Shown piece by piece: positions 8,868 to 16,770 of a stretch of DNA of 64,000 nt (positions are counted from its first letter, which is position 1; every line of letters begins with the position of its first letter). The DNA comes from CAVXEH01 sp963805645 (GTDB lineage: Bacteria; Chloroflexota; Limnocylindria; QHBO01). Made by a program: the position numbers and the translations under genes. Under the pieces are notes generated by a model. It was not told the origin of the DNA, did not search any database, and worked only from the letters and a program-made list of their open reading frames with translations. The DNA is taken from the NCBI GenBank assembly GCA_963805645.1, contig CAWDVA010000007.1:434001-498000 (forward strand), written 5' to 3'.

Positions 8868-9623
8868 ATGGAAGCCGACGCTCCAACCCTCCTGGATCGC
8901 CTGGGACCGGGAACGATTGCCCGGATCACCGGCGGCATCTACCTCACCTACGTCCTGGCGTCCGTGCTCGCGGGTGCGCTGGGGCAGATCGGGCTGGGCG
9001 ATGCCCAGCAGATCCAGCAGGCGCTGCTCACCAATCCCGGGTCGTTCCGCATCGGCCTCGTGCTGGCCCTGTTGACCGGACTCCTGTTCGTGGCGACCGC
9101 GTGGGGTCTGTGGGTTCTCCTCCGACCGATCAACCGTGAGCTGGCGCTGCTGTTCCTGCTGCTCAACGCCATCGGCGTCGCCATCCAGGGCGCCGCGATG
9201 CTGTCGCTGGTGTCCGCGCTGCTGCTGGGTGATGGACCCAGCCAGATGCAGGCTTACTCGAGCGCCCAGGTGGATGGACTGACCTACCTGGCCATCAGCA
9301 CCTACAAGACGGGCTGGGTCACGGCTCAGCTGTTCTTCGGGGCCTGGCTGTTCCCGCTGGCGTACCTGGTATACCGCTCCCGCTTCCTGCCCCGGTTCTT
9401 CGGCGTCCTCCTGGGCCTCGACGGCATCGCCGTCGCGATCTGGTTCCTCCAGGTCCTGCTGTTCCCGGACTACCCGGCGATCCGGTATCCAGGGCTGGCG
9501 GTGAGCTTCGTCGCCGAGGTCGGCCTGGCCCTGTGGCTGCTGGTCGTGGGAGTGCGGAGCGTCGAGCATGGAGCTGAGCTACGGCCCGATCCGGCGGGCA
9601 CGACCGGACAGGTGCTGCCGTGA
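8868..9623 (+). CDS. DUF4386-family integral membrane protein
   Basis: The 251-residue protein has six to seven membrane segments. It begins MEADAPTLLDRLGPGTIARI and has the DUF4386 pattern of a first helix with 'GGIYLTYVLAS', the central 'AISTYKTGWVTAQLFFGAWLF', and 'YRSRFLPRFFGVLLGLDGI'. ATG 8868 places the first helix at the usual distance from the N-terminus. The family is of unknown function and common in Bacteroidota and Chloroflexota. It stands alone between the padR operon and pair C. Confidence 0.8.
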   Translation: MEADAPTLLDRLGPGTIARITGGIYLTYVLASVLAGALGQIGLGDAQQIQQALLTNPGSFRIGLVLALLTGLLFVATAWGLWVLLRPINRELALLFLLLNAIGVAIQGAAMLSLVSALLLGDGPSQMQAYSSAQVDGLTYLAISTYKTGWVTAQLFFGAWLFPLAYLVYRSRFLPRFFGVLLGLDGIAVAIWFLQVLLFPDYPAIRYPGLAVSFVAEVGLALWLLVVGVRSVEHGAELRPDPAGTTGQVLP

Positions 9624-9665
9624 GAGCGGTCGTTTGCCACGGTTGACTTCAGATCACCCATTCCG

Positions 9666-9720
9666 GGCGAACGAACCTGCTGCGCATCGTCGATCCCGGA
9701 TACGAACCGTCTGCGCATTG
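9666..9720 (+). repeat. Paired direct repeat upstream of sigma pair C
   Basis: Two 19-bp copies stand 31 bp apart: ACGAACCTGCTGCGCATCG at 9671 and ACGAACCGTCTGCGCATTG at 9702 (16 of 19 identical). The same two-copy arrangement with 32-bp spacing stands before pair D. A spacing of three helical turns suggests a protein-binding site for co-regulation; this is inferred. Confidence 0.55.
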
Positions 9721-9809
9721 CGAAGCCAGCATGAGCGTGCGAGCGGCTCCCTCGTCATGCCATTGTTGAACCACATCGGCTGCGGGGGACACTCAACAGC
9801 GTGGAGCGC

Positions 9810-10337
9810 ATGGCGGACTGGGGGAATGCCGACCTGGTGGCGCAGGCCCGGGCCGGTGACGGCGAGGCCTTCGCGCGCCTGGTCGAGCCCCACCTCGCGC
9901 GAGCCCTGACGGGCGCACGTCTCATCGTCGGTGACTCGACCGATGCCGCCGACGTCGTCCAGGACGCCCTGCTGTCTGCTTGGCGAGGATTGGGCGGGTT
10001 GCGCGAGCCCGCCGCGTTCGGGGCCTGGTTCCGCCAGCACGTCGTGCGGACCGCCTGGCGTGCCACGAAGCGATCGCGAAGGACCGCGTCGCTGGACGAC
10101 GCCTGGGTCGACCCGGTCGATCATCTCGAGATCGGCCTGGGGCGGCGGGACATTCGGCGCGCGTTGTCTACCCTGGAGCCTGACGATCGCGTCCTGCTCA
10201 CCCTGCGCTACCACCTGGATCTTCCCCACGAGGAGACGGCGCGACTGCTGCGCGTGCCGGTGGGCACCGTGAAGTCGCGCCTGCACTACGCGCTCGAGCG
10301 GCTGCGCGCCGCCTACGACGCCGAGGAACGAGCATGA
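9810..10337 (+). CDS. ECF-type RNA polymerase sigma factor (pair C)
   Basis: Region 2 (AFARLVEPHLARALTGARLI, then DAADVVQDALLSAWRGL) and region 4 (LEPDDRVLLTLRYHLDLPHE, then VGTVKSRLHYALERLRAAY) are both intact in a protein of about 175 residues. ATG 9810 follows GTGGAG closely; GTG 9801 is an equally possible start. The stop codon overlaps the next start as ATGA, so it is coupled to the anti-sigma-like gene. Confidence 0.9.
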   Translation: MADWGNADLVAQARAGDGEAFARLVEPHLARALTGARLIVGDSTDAADVVQDALLSAWRGLGGLREPAAFGAWFRQHVVRTAWRATKRSRRTASLDDAWVDPVDHLEIGLGRRDIRRALSTLEPDDRVLLTLRYHLDLPHEETARLLRVPVGTVKSRLHYALERLRAAYDAEERA

Positions 10338-11215
10338 CCGACGAGTTTGAGGCCCAGGTCAGCCGGGCTCTCCGAGATGCCCTCCATGCCGATCCGGCCG
10401 AGGTTGACCGGCTGCGCAGCTACGCTGCCGGGCTGTCCGCCACACCGCACCGGGCGATCCAGCCCGCCGTCCTGGTGGCTGCGGTCGCCACCGTTGCGGC
10501 GGTCATGCTCGTAGCGGCCATTGGGCTGGGCTGGCTCGGACTGCCGAGCCAGGGCGGGAACACCACCTATCCCATCAACAGCACCGATCCGCGCTTTGCC
10601 AAGTGCGCCGGTTCGGTCAGCGACGTCCTTGCCGCCTTCCCCATGGAGCACGCCAAGGACTACCGCGCCTACCTCCCGAAGATGGGCATCAGCCCCGAGC
10701 TGGACACCAGCCAGTCTGCGTTCGTCGTGGTGTACGTCGGCCAGTACCCGGGGCCAATCCTCGGAGGACTCCAGTCCAGCTCCCGGCCTACCCTGACTCC
10801 CAACCACCACGACCTATGCGTCTGGGTCGGCGACCTGCAGAGCGGCACCAGCTATGTCTACGCCGACGTCGACATCACCGGCATGAGCGCCACGCCGCCA
10901 GCCACGCCGAGTGCCGCGCCGGCCTCATCCAGATCGGCGCTTCCGGGAGCCATCCACGACGCTGCGTCCCTGCCTGACACGCTCACGGTGTGTGGACGGC
11001 AGTGGAGAAAGGACCCAACCGCGCGCCAGTTCAGCTTCGCGCAGATCCAGTCACAGAGTAGCGGTGACCCCGTGGTCGTCGACCCGGGCGCCTCCATCCC
11101 GTGCCCGACCGGAGCCTGCTCGCAGGACGCCGGCAACACGCCATGCGCCACCGTCATCTACGTACGAGCGGGAGCGGATGCCTACATCGGCTACGAACTC
11201 CAGGGTGGTCCGTAG
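10334..11215 (+). CDS. Single-pass anti-sigma-like membrane protein (pair C)
   Basis: The 293-residue protein has a cytoplasmic N-terminus of about 40 residues (MTDEFEAQVSRALRDALHAD), a membrane helix at about 48 to 70, and an extracellular domain containing several cysteines (FAKCAGS, TVCGRQW, CPTGACS, TPCATV). It starts within the sigma stop codon. The anti-sigma role is inferred from this coupling and topology. The cysteine-rich outer domain differs from those of pairs A and B. Confidence 0.65.
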   Translation: MTDEFEAQVSRALRDALHADPAEVDRLRSYAAGLSATPHRAIQPAVLVAAVATVAAVMLVAAIGLGWLGLPSQGGNTTYPINSTDPRFAKCAGSVSDVLAAFPMEHAKDYRAYLPKMGISPELDTSQSAFVVVYVGQYPGPILGGLQSSSRPTLTPNHHDLCVWVGDLQSGTSYVYADVDITGMSATPPATPSAAPASSRSALPGAIHDAASLPDTLTVCGRQWRKDPTARQFSFAQIQSQSSGDPVVVDPGASIPCPTGACSQDAGNTPCATVIYVRAGADAYIGYELQGGP

Positions 11216-11330
11216 GCGGGGCAGCGGGCGGAGTCTCCTTCGCGACGACGCTGCTTTGCGCGACGTGTGCCGTTAGCGACCGCGCCCGCACCAACGTACT
11301 CCCAGGTCGAGATCAGGCCGACCGGCCAGT

Positions 11331-11386
11331 GGCGAACGAACCTCGCTGCGCATCGCCTGGCTCGTGCACGAGCCCGTTGCGCATCG
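11331..11386 (+). repeat. Paired direct repeat upstream of sigma pair D
   Basis: Copies at 11336 (ACGAACCT, one extra C, GCTGCGCATCG) and 11368 (ACGAGCCCGTTGCGCATCG) are 32 bp apart. The first copy with its 5' flank (GGCGAACGAACCT) is nearly identical to the one at 9666. It lies 50 bp before the pair D sigma start. Confidence 0.55.
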
Positions 11387-11436
11387 CGGCGCCGCATTCA
11401 CCCGAAGTTGACGAAGCGCGCGTCAGTATGGTGTGA

Positions 11437-11994
11437 ATGCCGCACCACAACAGGGAGGGTCCCCTGGCCGGCCGGCTCGTCGAGGATCTGCGCGCACAGC
11501 GACCCGAGGCACTGGATCGGCTGCTGGCCAACTACGGCCGCCAGATCCACGGGGTGGCGTACCTCATCCTGCACAGCTCGGCCGACGCCGAGGAGGTTCT
11601 GCTCGACACCCTGCTCACCGCCTGGCAGCAGGTCCGGCGGCTCCGCGACCCAGAGCGCCTGCGCGCATGGCTGCTGCGCATCGCGGTCCGCAAGGCTCTC
11701 AGCCGCCGCCGCAGCTCGCGCCAGGTGGATGTGCTCCTGCCGATGGCGGCGGCCAGCGACCCCACCGCCTCGATTTCCGATCGACTCTCGGTCGCCGCGG
11801 CGGTCAGCCACCTCCCGCCGAGGATGCGCGTGGCGGTTGCCCTGCGCTACTACGCCGATCTGTCGATCGCCGAGATGGCCGAGACCCTCGATCGAAGCCC
11901 GAACACGGTGAAGACCGAGCTGCGCCTCGCGCTGGCCCGCCTCCGCGACGAGCTGCGCGACCCCGACCTGCCGGTAGAGGCGAGCGATGACTGA
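11437..11994 (+). CDS. ECF-type RNA polymerase sigma factor (pair D)
   Basis: The 185-residue protein has region 2 (ALDRLLANYGRQIHGVAYLI, then DAEEVLLDTLLTAWQQVRRL) and region 4 (LPPRMRVAVALRYYADLSIA, then NTVKTELRLALARLRDELRD). The ATG at 11437 is the only good start. The stop overlaps the next gene by 8 bp. It is more divergent from pairs A to C, which share the sequence VGTVKSRL or similar. Confidence 0.88.
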   Translation: MPHHNREGPLAGRLVEDLRAQRPEALDRLLANYGRQIHGVAYLILHSSADAEEVLLDTLLTAWQQVRRLRDPERLRAWLLRIAVRKALSRRRSSRQVDVLLPMAAASDPTASISDRLSVAAAVSHLPPRMRVAVALRYYADLSIAEMAETLDRSPNTVKTELRLALARLRDELRDPDLPVEASDD

Positions 11995-12869
11995 TAGCCG
12001 GGACCGGGAGGATCGCCTGCGCACGCGTCTCCACGCCGAGGTCGACCGCCTGGCCGTGCCCATGGATGAGGATGTGATGCGCGAGCGACTGGCGGAGCGG
12101 TCGGGCCGACGTCGGCGGTGGATGTGGCCCGCCTCGGTGGCGGCCACAGCCGCTGTCGTCGTCGCCGTCATCGTCCTGGCCGTGGCCTTCGGACCACTGC
12201 AGCCGCCCGCCGTGGGCACGTCGCCGCTGCCCAGCGCCTCGTCCGGGGAGTCGGTGAGCCTGCCCGCCGGCGCTCCGCTGAAGCCAACCGACTGCGGGTG
12301 GCCGTCGGAAACGCCGCTGGCCTTTGCGGGCTGGGCGACGATCGCAGACCTTGGGGCGGAGCAGATGATCCAGGGCGACCCGCGCGCCCACGTCTTTGCC
12401 CTGGTCACGCGCGACCCGGTCGAGCTGCAGCCCATGATCGGCTCACCGATGCTGGAGGCGAGGGTTCTGCGCGCTCCGGCAGGACGGCTCACAGGTCGAG
12501 AGCGGTGTGCCTGACGAATGGGCCTTCCGCGGGACGCAACAGGGTCCTGCCGTTACGTGCGCGAAGGCCATTACGAACTGCGCGAGCGCGACCGCGGCCG
12601 TCCTGGATGCGGTGGCCGACATCGGTCATCCCGCCGCGCGGATCACGCTCAGATCGGATCAGCTGTGTATCGGAGCCCCCTTCGGCGGTCGCCCGTGTGG
12701 AGCCCCCGTCTGGCCCCCCGGCGCCCAGCGGATGACCTCCGCGGTGGTGACCTTCTCCGGGACCAACCAGCAGGCCTTCCTCAATGTGTTCTGGCTCGCT
12801 GGCGGCTCGGTCAGCGCCGAGGTGATGGCCCTGGAGGCACCGCCAAACGGGGCCACGCCGTTTCCCTAG
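11987..12869 (+). pseudogene. Anti-sigma-like membrane protein with a frameshift (pair D)
   Basis: The N-terminal part from ATG 11987 has a cytoplasmic segment, a membrane helix at about residues 46 to 68 and a domain starting PLKPTDCGWPSETPLAFAGW. After 'MLEARVLRAPAG' the frame soon stops at 12514. The continuation (QDGSQVESGVPDEWAFRGTQ, then CAKAITNCASATAAVLDAVA, ending NGATPFP at 12869) lies one base further on, with the shift near 12475 to 12490. Skipping one base gives a protein of about 293 residues, equal in length to the pair C partner. The shift may be real or an assembly error. Confidence 0.65.
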
Positions 12870-12902
12870 ATCGCGCGCCGAGTGAGAGGCGGCCGTCAAC
12901 TT

Positions 12903-12973
12903 CGATACCCACCGATTTGCGCAACGTCAAGAACACGCACCTTCTTGCGCTCCACGCAATCGGTTGGGTATCG
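12903..12973. repeat. Long imperfect hairpin before tRNA-His
   Basis: The outer arms CGATACCCACCGATTTGCG (12903 to 12921) and CGCAATCGGTTGGGTATCG (12955 to 12973) are complementary apart from two one-base indels. An inner perfect stem CAAGAA/TTCTTG (12928 to 12933 and 12942 to 12947) closes an 8-nt loop. It lies 38 bp downstream of the tRNA-His 3' end on that strand. It could be a processing or termination structure, a small RNA, or a remnant of a mobile palindrome. Confidence 0.6.
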
Positions 12974-13010
12974 GCTCACGGCGGGTAAGAAGGGTCTTCG
13001 TGCGTGGAAC

Positions 13011-13087
13011 TGGGGTGGCCTGCGGGGGTCGAACCCGCAACCTTCGGATCCACAATCCGATGCTCTGCCGGTTGAGCTAAGGCCACC
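13011..13087 (-). tRNA. tRNA-His (anticodon GTG)
   Basis: The minus strand gives an acceptor stem GTGGCCT/AGGCCAC, a D arm TAGCTCAACCGGCAGAGC, an anticodon stem TCGGA/TCCGA with loop TTGTGGA (anticodon GTG, histidine), and a T arm GCGGG/CCCGC with loop TTCGACC. Discriminator C73 pairs with a genomically encoded G-1, the identity mark of tRNA-His. The CCA tail is encoded at 13011 to 13013. Confidence 0.97.
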
Positions 13088-13246
13088 ACGGATGCCCGCG
13101 CGTGGTCGCAGCGCGGAGCGCGGCGGATTCTCCCATGCCCCCATGTGCCGGTCAAACCGATGGCGCCCACACCCCGGTCCGCCGCAGCAGGCAATCCCCG
13201 GCGGGAGTGCCCGGGGCGCGGACAGGACGCCATCGGTCCATCCACG

Positions 13247-13252
13247 TATGCT
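13247..13252 (+). promoter_or_regulatory. -10 box for the PAC2 gene (leaderless type)
   Basis: TATGCT ends 6 nt before ATG 13259, and no Shine-Dalgarno is present. This spacing puts the transcription start at or near the start codon. Confidence 0.5.
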
Positions 13253-13258
13253 TGCGCC

Positions 13259-14155
13259 ATGGCGCTCTACACCCTGCTCGAACGCTCCGAGCTGACCGAC
13301 CCGGTCCTGGTCGCCGCCTTCGACGGCTGGGTCGATGCCGGACAGGCCGCGACCCTGGCCGCCGAGCAGCTCGCCGCCGATGCCGGAACCATCGCCACCT
13401 TCGACTCGGACAACATCTACGACTATCGCTCCCGGCGCCCCACCCTGGACATCGTGGACGGCGTGCTGCAGGAGCTGGACTGGCCGCAGCTCACCCTGCG
13501 CGCGGGACGCGTTGGCGAGCGAGATGTGCTGGTCCTCACCGGCCTGGAGCCGGACTACCGCTGGCACCAGCTGTCGACGGAGATCGTGGGGCTCGCGAAG
13601 GAGATGGGGGTGGGCACCTGGATCAGCCTGGGTGCCATTCCCGCCGCCGTGGCCCACACGCGTCCCGTGCCCATCCTGGGCACCGCGTCGCACGGCGGCC
13701 TGCTGCCGGTGGGCGTCGACCAGGGGCCGGAGGGACGACTGCGGGTGCCATCGGCGCTGGTGTCGGTGCTGGAGCTGACCGCGTCGGAAGCCGGGATCCC
13801 GTCGCTGGGCTTCTTCGCGCAGGTGCCGCACTACATCTCGGGCGCCTACCCCGGTGCCGCGGTCGAGCTGCTGGCGCACGTCGGACGCTTCCTGGAGCAC
13901 GAGCTGCCGCTGGGCGAGCTGCCCATGAAGGCGCTGGAGACGCGTTCCCTGCTGGATGCCGCCACCCAGGCCGATGAGCGCACCAAGGCCCACGTCGAGC
14001 GCCTGGAGTCCATGACCGATGAGTCGCGCCTGCCCTCCGGCGACGACCTCATCGCCGATATCGAGCGCTACCTGCGCGAGCGCGGCGGGGATGGCGGCGG
14101 CTCGGGCGGTCCGGGCGGTGGCCGCACCGACGGCGGCAGCAACCTCCCCAACTGA
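13259..14155 (+). CDS. PAC2 (proteasome assembly chaperone-like) family protein
   Basis: The 298-residue protein begins MALYTLLERSELTDPVLVAA and shows the PAC2 fold signatures: FDGWVDAGQAAT, then GDG-type turns, 'LVLTGLEPDYRWHQ', 'ISLGAIPAAVAHTRPVPILG' and 'PSLGFFAQVPHYISGAYPGA'. The C-terminus is a Gly-rich tail. Actinobacterial homologues are proteasome-associated or of unknown function; no proteasome gene lies in this window. ATG 13259 is chosen over ATG 13145 because the extra residues are low-complexity and a -10 box stands directly upstream. Confidence 0.85.
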   Translation: MALYTLLERSELTDPVLVAAFDGWVDAGQAATLAAEQLAADAGTIATFDSDNIYDYRSRRPTLDIVDGVLQELDWPQLTLRAGRVGERDVLVLTGLEPDYRWHQLSTEIVGLAKEMGVGTWISLGAIPAAVAHTRPVPILGTASHGGLLPVGVDQGPEGRLRVPSALVSVLELTASEAGIPSLGFFAQVPHYISGAYPGAAVELLAHVGRFLEHELPLGELPMKALETRSLLDAATQADERTKAHVERLESMTDESRLPSGDDLIADIERYLRERGGDGGGSGGPGGGRTDGGSNLPN

Positions 14156-14176
14156 CCTGCGCGGTCCAGCGCCCCG

Positions 14177-14447
14177 GTTCGACTCGTCAGATGCGTACCC
14201 CACGCGCGTTAGCAGGGCCGCCCGGCGCTCGACTCGTCACCTGCTGATCACCGTAGCGTTAGGCGAGTCGAGACGTTGTTCCGTCACCGGGCAGCCGCCC
14301 TGCCGAGCGTGGGCAGCGACCCCGCCGGCCGCATTCCGGCGCACCGACTCACCTAACGCTGCTCACGTGCGCGCCTGACGAGTCGGGATGGCCGAACCAC
14401 CCACCGGGCCGCATACCGCGCACCGCGCGCGCGCCTGACGAGTCGCG
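14177..14447. repeat. Nested palindromic repeat element, about 270 bp
   Basis: The left half holds two copies of TCGACTCGTCA (14179 and 14229). The right half holds two inverted copies in GCGCGCCTGACGAGTCG (14369 and 14429, exactly 60 bp apart). Between them GCGTTAGGCGAGTCG (14256 to 14270) pairs with CGACTCACCTAACGC (14345 to 14359), 14 of 15 positions. All arms are symmetric about 14305 to 14312, near a small hairpin at 14289 to 14304. It fills the gap between convergent genes and contains no ORF. It may be a REP/MITE-like element or a bidirectional terminator. Confidence 0.65.
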
Positions 14448-14470
14448 GCAAGCCGCCGCAACGCGCGTGG

Positions 14471-14740
14471 CTAGCGGTGGTCGGAGCCGGAGCTGGCGCG
14501 CAGCACCCACAGCACGATGGCGCTGCCGATGATGGCGAGCAGCAGCGCACCCAGGAACCCGGTCGCCTTGGGCTGGTTGAGGACCTCCGTCCAGAACCAG
14601 CCGCCCAGGATGCCGCCCAGGATCCCGATGATCATGGTCCCCAGGCATCCGTACCGCTCGCGCCCGGGCACGAACCAGCCGGCCATTGCCCCCGCCAGCA
14701 GCCCCACCACGATCCAGCCGATGATGCCCAGGTTCGGCAT
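14471..14740 (-). CDS. GlsB/YeaQ/YmgE-family stress-response membrane protein
   Basis: The 89-residue protein begins MPNLGIIGWIVVGLLAGAMA and has the family's Gly-rich helices (GWFVPGRERYGCLGTMIIGI, GGILGGWFW), with three membrane segments and a short polar tail. AGGAGAGG lies just before the ATG. The family is linked to general envelope stress; a direct biochemical role is unknown. Confidence 0.88.
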   Translation of the reverse strand: MPNLGIIGWIVVGLLAGAMAGWFVPGRERYGCLGTMIIGILGGILGGWFWTEVLNQPKATGFLGALLLAIIGSAIVLWVLRASSGSDHR

Positions 14741-14803
14741 GCGTCCTCTCCTCCTGATGGACCGATGGCGCCCACGTCGCGGGTGACGCCCGGTCCGCGC
14801 ATC

Positions 14804-15292
14804 CTACCCCGCGCTCAACGGGGCGGTGAAGTCCACGACCAGGGCGCCGTTCTCGACCTGCACCGGGAACCGCTGCAGCGGCGGGTTGCCGCTGACGAAC
14901 GGGTCGCCGGCGAGCGTCCACTGGAGGCCGCGACAGTCCGTCACCCGGTCCGCGCCAAGGGTCAATGCGCAGTCGTTGACCGGCGACCAGGAGCTCACCA
15001 CCGCGTACTGCCCGGTCACCGTGCGGCTTATGACGACCGTCAGCTCGGCGTGCACGCCGGACGGTTGCTCGCCAAGCAGGCCGTGCGGGCCGTTGAGCAG
15101 CAGGTCGCGCTGGATGGGGCCACCGGTCAGCTCCCCCACCGCGGCCACCGCGTACACGGAGTCGTCGCGCGGTGGCCCCAGGCTGAAGATGAACGGGCGG
15201 ACGAGCAGGAGCAGCGCGAGCAGGAGCACGAACCCGCCCACCGCGAGCACCACGTAGCGCAGGACGGTGTCTCGTTCGACCGTGTCGGTCAC
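14804..15292 (-). CDS. Single-pass membrane protein with a Rieske-like domain lacking ligands
   Basis: The 162-residue protein begins at GTG 15292, which overlaps the upstream stop codon (GTGA). One membrane helix lies at about residues 11 to 32. The C-terminal half (SPVNDCALTLGADRVTDCRG, then LQWTLAGDPF, then LQRFPVQVENGALVVD) follows the strand order of the Rieske fold, but the C-x-H and C-x2-H iron-sulfur ligand pairs are absent. The Rieske comparison is my inference. It is co-transcribed with the metallophosphoesterase gene. Confidence 0.55.
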   Translation of the reverse strand: MTDTVERDTVLRYVVLAVGGFVLLLALLLLVRPFIFSLGPPRDDSVYAVAAVGELTGGPIQRDLLLNGPHGLLGEQPSGVHAELTVVISRTVTGQYAVVSSWSPVNDCALTLGADRVTDCRGLQWTLAGDPFVSGNPPLQRFPVQVENGALVVDFTAPLSAG

Positions 15293-16068
15293 GCGACCGC
15301 CTCCTCCTGTTCGCCCCCCGGCCCGCCGCCGGCGCTCTCCTCTGCGTCGAGCGCCGCGACTGTCGGTGCCATGCTGCTCCCCGGCGGCAGGAGCTCGACC
15401 AGGGTCGCGCCCGCGGCGTTGTAGAAGAGGGTCCCATTGCGGCGCACGGCACGGTCCTCCAGACGCCGGGTGACAAGCGTGGTGTGCCCGTGCAGCCACA
15501 GCGGGGGCCGCAGCCGGGTCGCCAGCCAGCGCAGGGGCACGGAGCCGCGATGCATCCGATCCGGTCCGTCGTTGATCCCGCGGGGCGCGACGTGGCTGAT
15601 GGGCAGCACCGGGAGGTGGCGGCCGCGCAGGCGCAGGCGCGCCCATGCGCGCAGGACGGCCCGCCCGGTTGCGACGTCGCTCCGCTGCAGGCCGCCGCCT
15701 CCGTGGAATGGGATGCCGTTGAAGCCGACCAGGGTCACGCCCCCTTCCGTTCGCGGCACACCGTCGGTCATCGGCTCGGGAAGATGGAGGGTCGTGGCAT
15801 CGCCGGTTGCCCATTCGCCGCCGACGTCGTGGTTGCCGCGCACGTAAACCAGGGGTGCGTTGAAGGCGTCGGTCACGAACTGGAGATAGTCCACCGGCAG
15901 GTCGCCGCAGCCGACCACCAGGTCCACCCGCCCGAGCCGTCGCCTGGTCGCCAGGGAGTCGAGCGACTCGTCGACCTCGTCGGCCACCGCCAGGATGCGA
16001 AACGCGCGCCCGTCGCGAGACGCGAAGAGGCGCTCATCCGGCCAGGCGACCTGCAGGTACGAGGTCAC
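15289..16068 (-). CDS. Calcineurin-like metallophosphoesterase
   Basis: The 259-residue protein has the family motifs GCGDLP, YVRGNHDVGG, ISHVAPRG and LHGHT. The first metal motif, usually D-x-H, reads ADEVDES, so one ligand histidine is absent. It overlaps the genes on both sides by 4 bp (upstream ParB-like, downstream Rieske-like), making a tight three-gene operon. The substrate is unknown; related proteins act on phosphodiesters or nucleotides. Confidence 0.8.
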   Translation of the reverse strand: MTSYLQVAWPDERLFASRDGRAFRILAVADEVDESLDSLATRRRLGRVDLVVGCGDLPVDYLQFVTDAFNAPLVYVRGNHDVGGEWATGDATTLHLPEPMTDGVPRTEGGVTLVGFNGIPFHGGGGLQRSDVATGRAVLRAWARLRLRGRHLPVLPISHVAPRGINDGPDRMHRGSVPLRWLATRLRPPLWLHGHTTLVTRRLEDRAVRRNGTLFYNAAGATLVELLPPGSSMAPTVAALDAEESAGGGPGGEQEEAVA

Positions 16069-16697
16069 TGGTCGGAATCCTTCGCGGGGGCAGCGGCCTC
16101 ATGCCCGGCCTCGTGCTCGGCCTCGTGCTCGGCCTCCTCCGCGAGCGCGCGGTCCTCGGCAAGCTCCGCGTTCAGGGCCAGCTCCTCGCGGGGCAGCTCC
16201 TCCGGCCGGAACCCCATGCGCGTGGTCCGACGTCCCTCACCAGCCTGGCGTACCTCCTCCGATCCGATGATGGACGTGGAGATCGCTCCGCCATGGCTCT
16301 CGGCGTGATGGCCGGCGAGGAGCAGCTCGGTGACGTCGGCGTCGATCGCCGCTCCACCCATGCGCCGCGCGGCCGCGATCCTGTTGTGGCCATCCACGAC
16401 CCAGTAGTCGTCTCCTACTTGCAGAAGATCCACCGGGGGAAGGACGGCGAGGTCCTCGGTGGCGTGCAGGATGCGGTGCCAACGGGCCTCCCAGTTCCTG
16501 CCTCGCAGGCTGGGCATCGGCAGGAAATCCGCCGTGTTCTGCGTTGGATGGCGCGCCGTCCCAACAATGGCATCCAGCGGCACCTCGCGGACGCCGAGCG
16601 GGTGACGGCTGGCCGCCAACGCGTCCGGATGGCGATCGAACAGCGAGGGGAGCGGCTCGCGATCTCGTCGCCGCGATCCTGGGCGTTTCAGGCGCAT
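16065..16697 (-). CDS. ParB-like nuclease-domain protein
   Basis: The 210-residue protein has a ParB/Srx-like core (REVPLDAIVGT, then VDGHNRIAAARRMG) in residues 35 to 130 and an acidic, repeat-like tail (LAEEAEHEAEHEAGHEAA). It lacks the ParB DNA-binding helix-turn-helix, so a chromosome-partition role is unlikely. ATG 16697 has GAGG at a good distance; ATG 16730 is possible. It is the first gene of the operon with the phosphoesterase. Confidence 0.7.
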   Translation of the reverse strand: MRLKRPGSRRRDREPLPSLFDRHPDALAASRHPLGVREVPLDAIVGTARHPTQNTADFLPMPSLRGRNWEARWHRILHATEDLAVLPPVDLLQVGDDYWVVDGHNRIAAARRMGGAAIDADVTELLLAGHHAESHGGAISTSIIGSEEVRQAGEGRRTTRMGFRPEELPREELALNAELAEDRALAEEAEHEAEHEAGHEAAAPAKDSDQ

Positions 16698-16770
16698 GTG
16701 ACCTCGGATGATCTCACTTGGTTGCCACACGGTATGCGTACACGCGCACCGATGGTTGCTGTGGGGTACT

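Noticed and set aside
14256..14359. Integron attC-like site (GTTAGGC and ACCTAAC)
   Set aside because: The two elements are in the opposite order to attC (which runs RYYYAAC then GTTRRRY), there is no integrase or cassette array, and the symmetry is explained by the larger palindrome.
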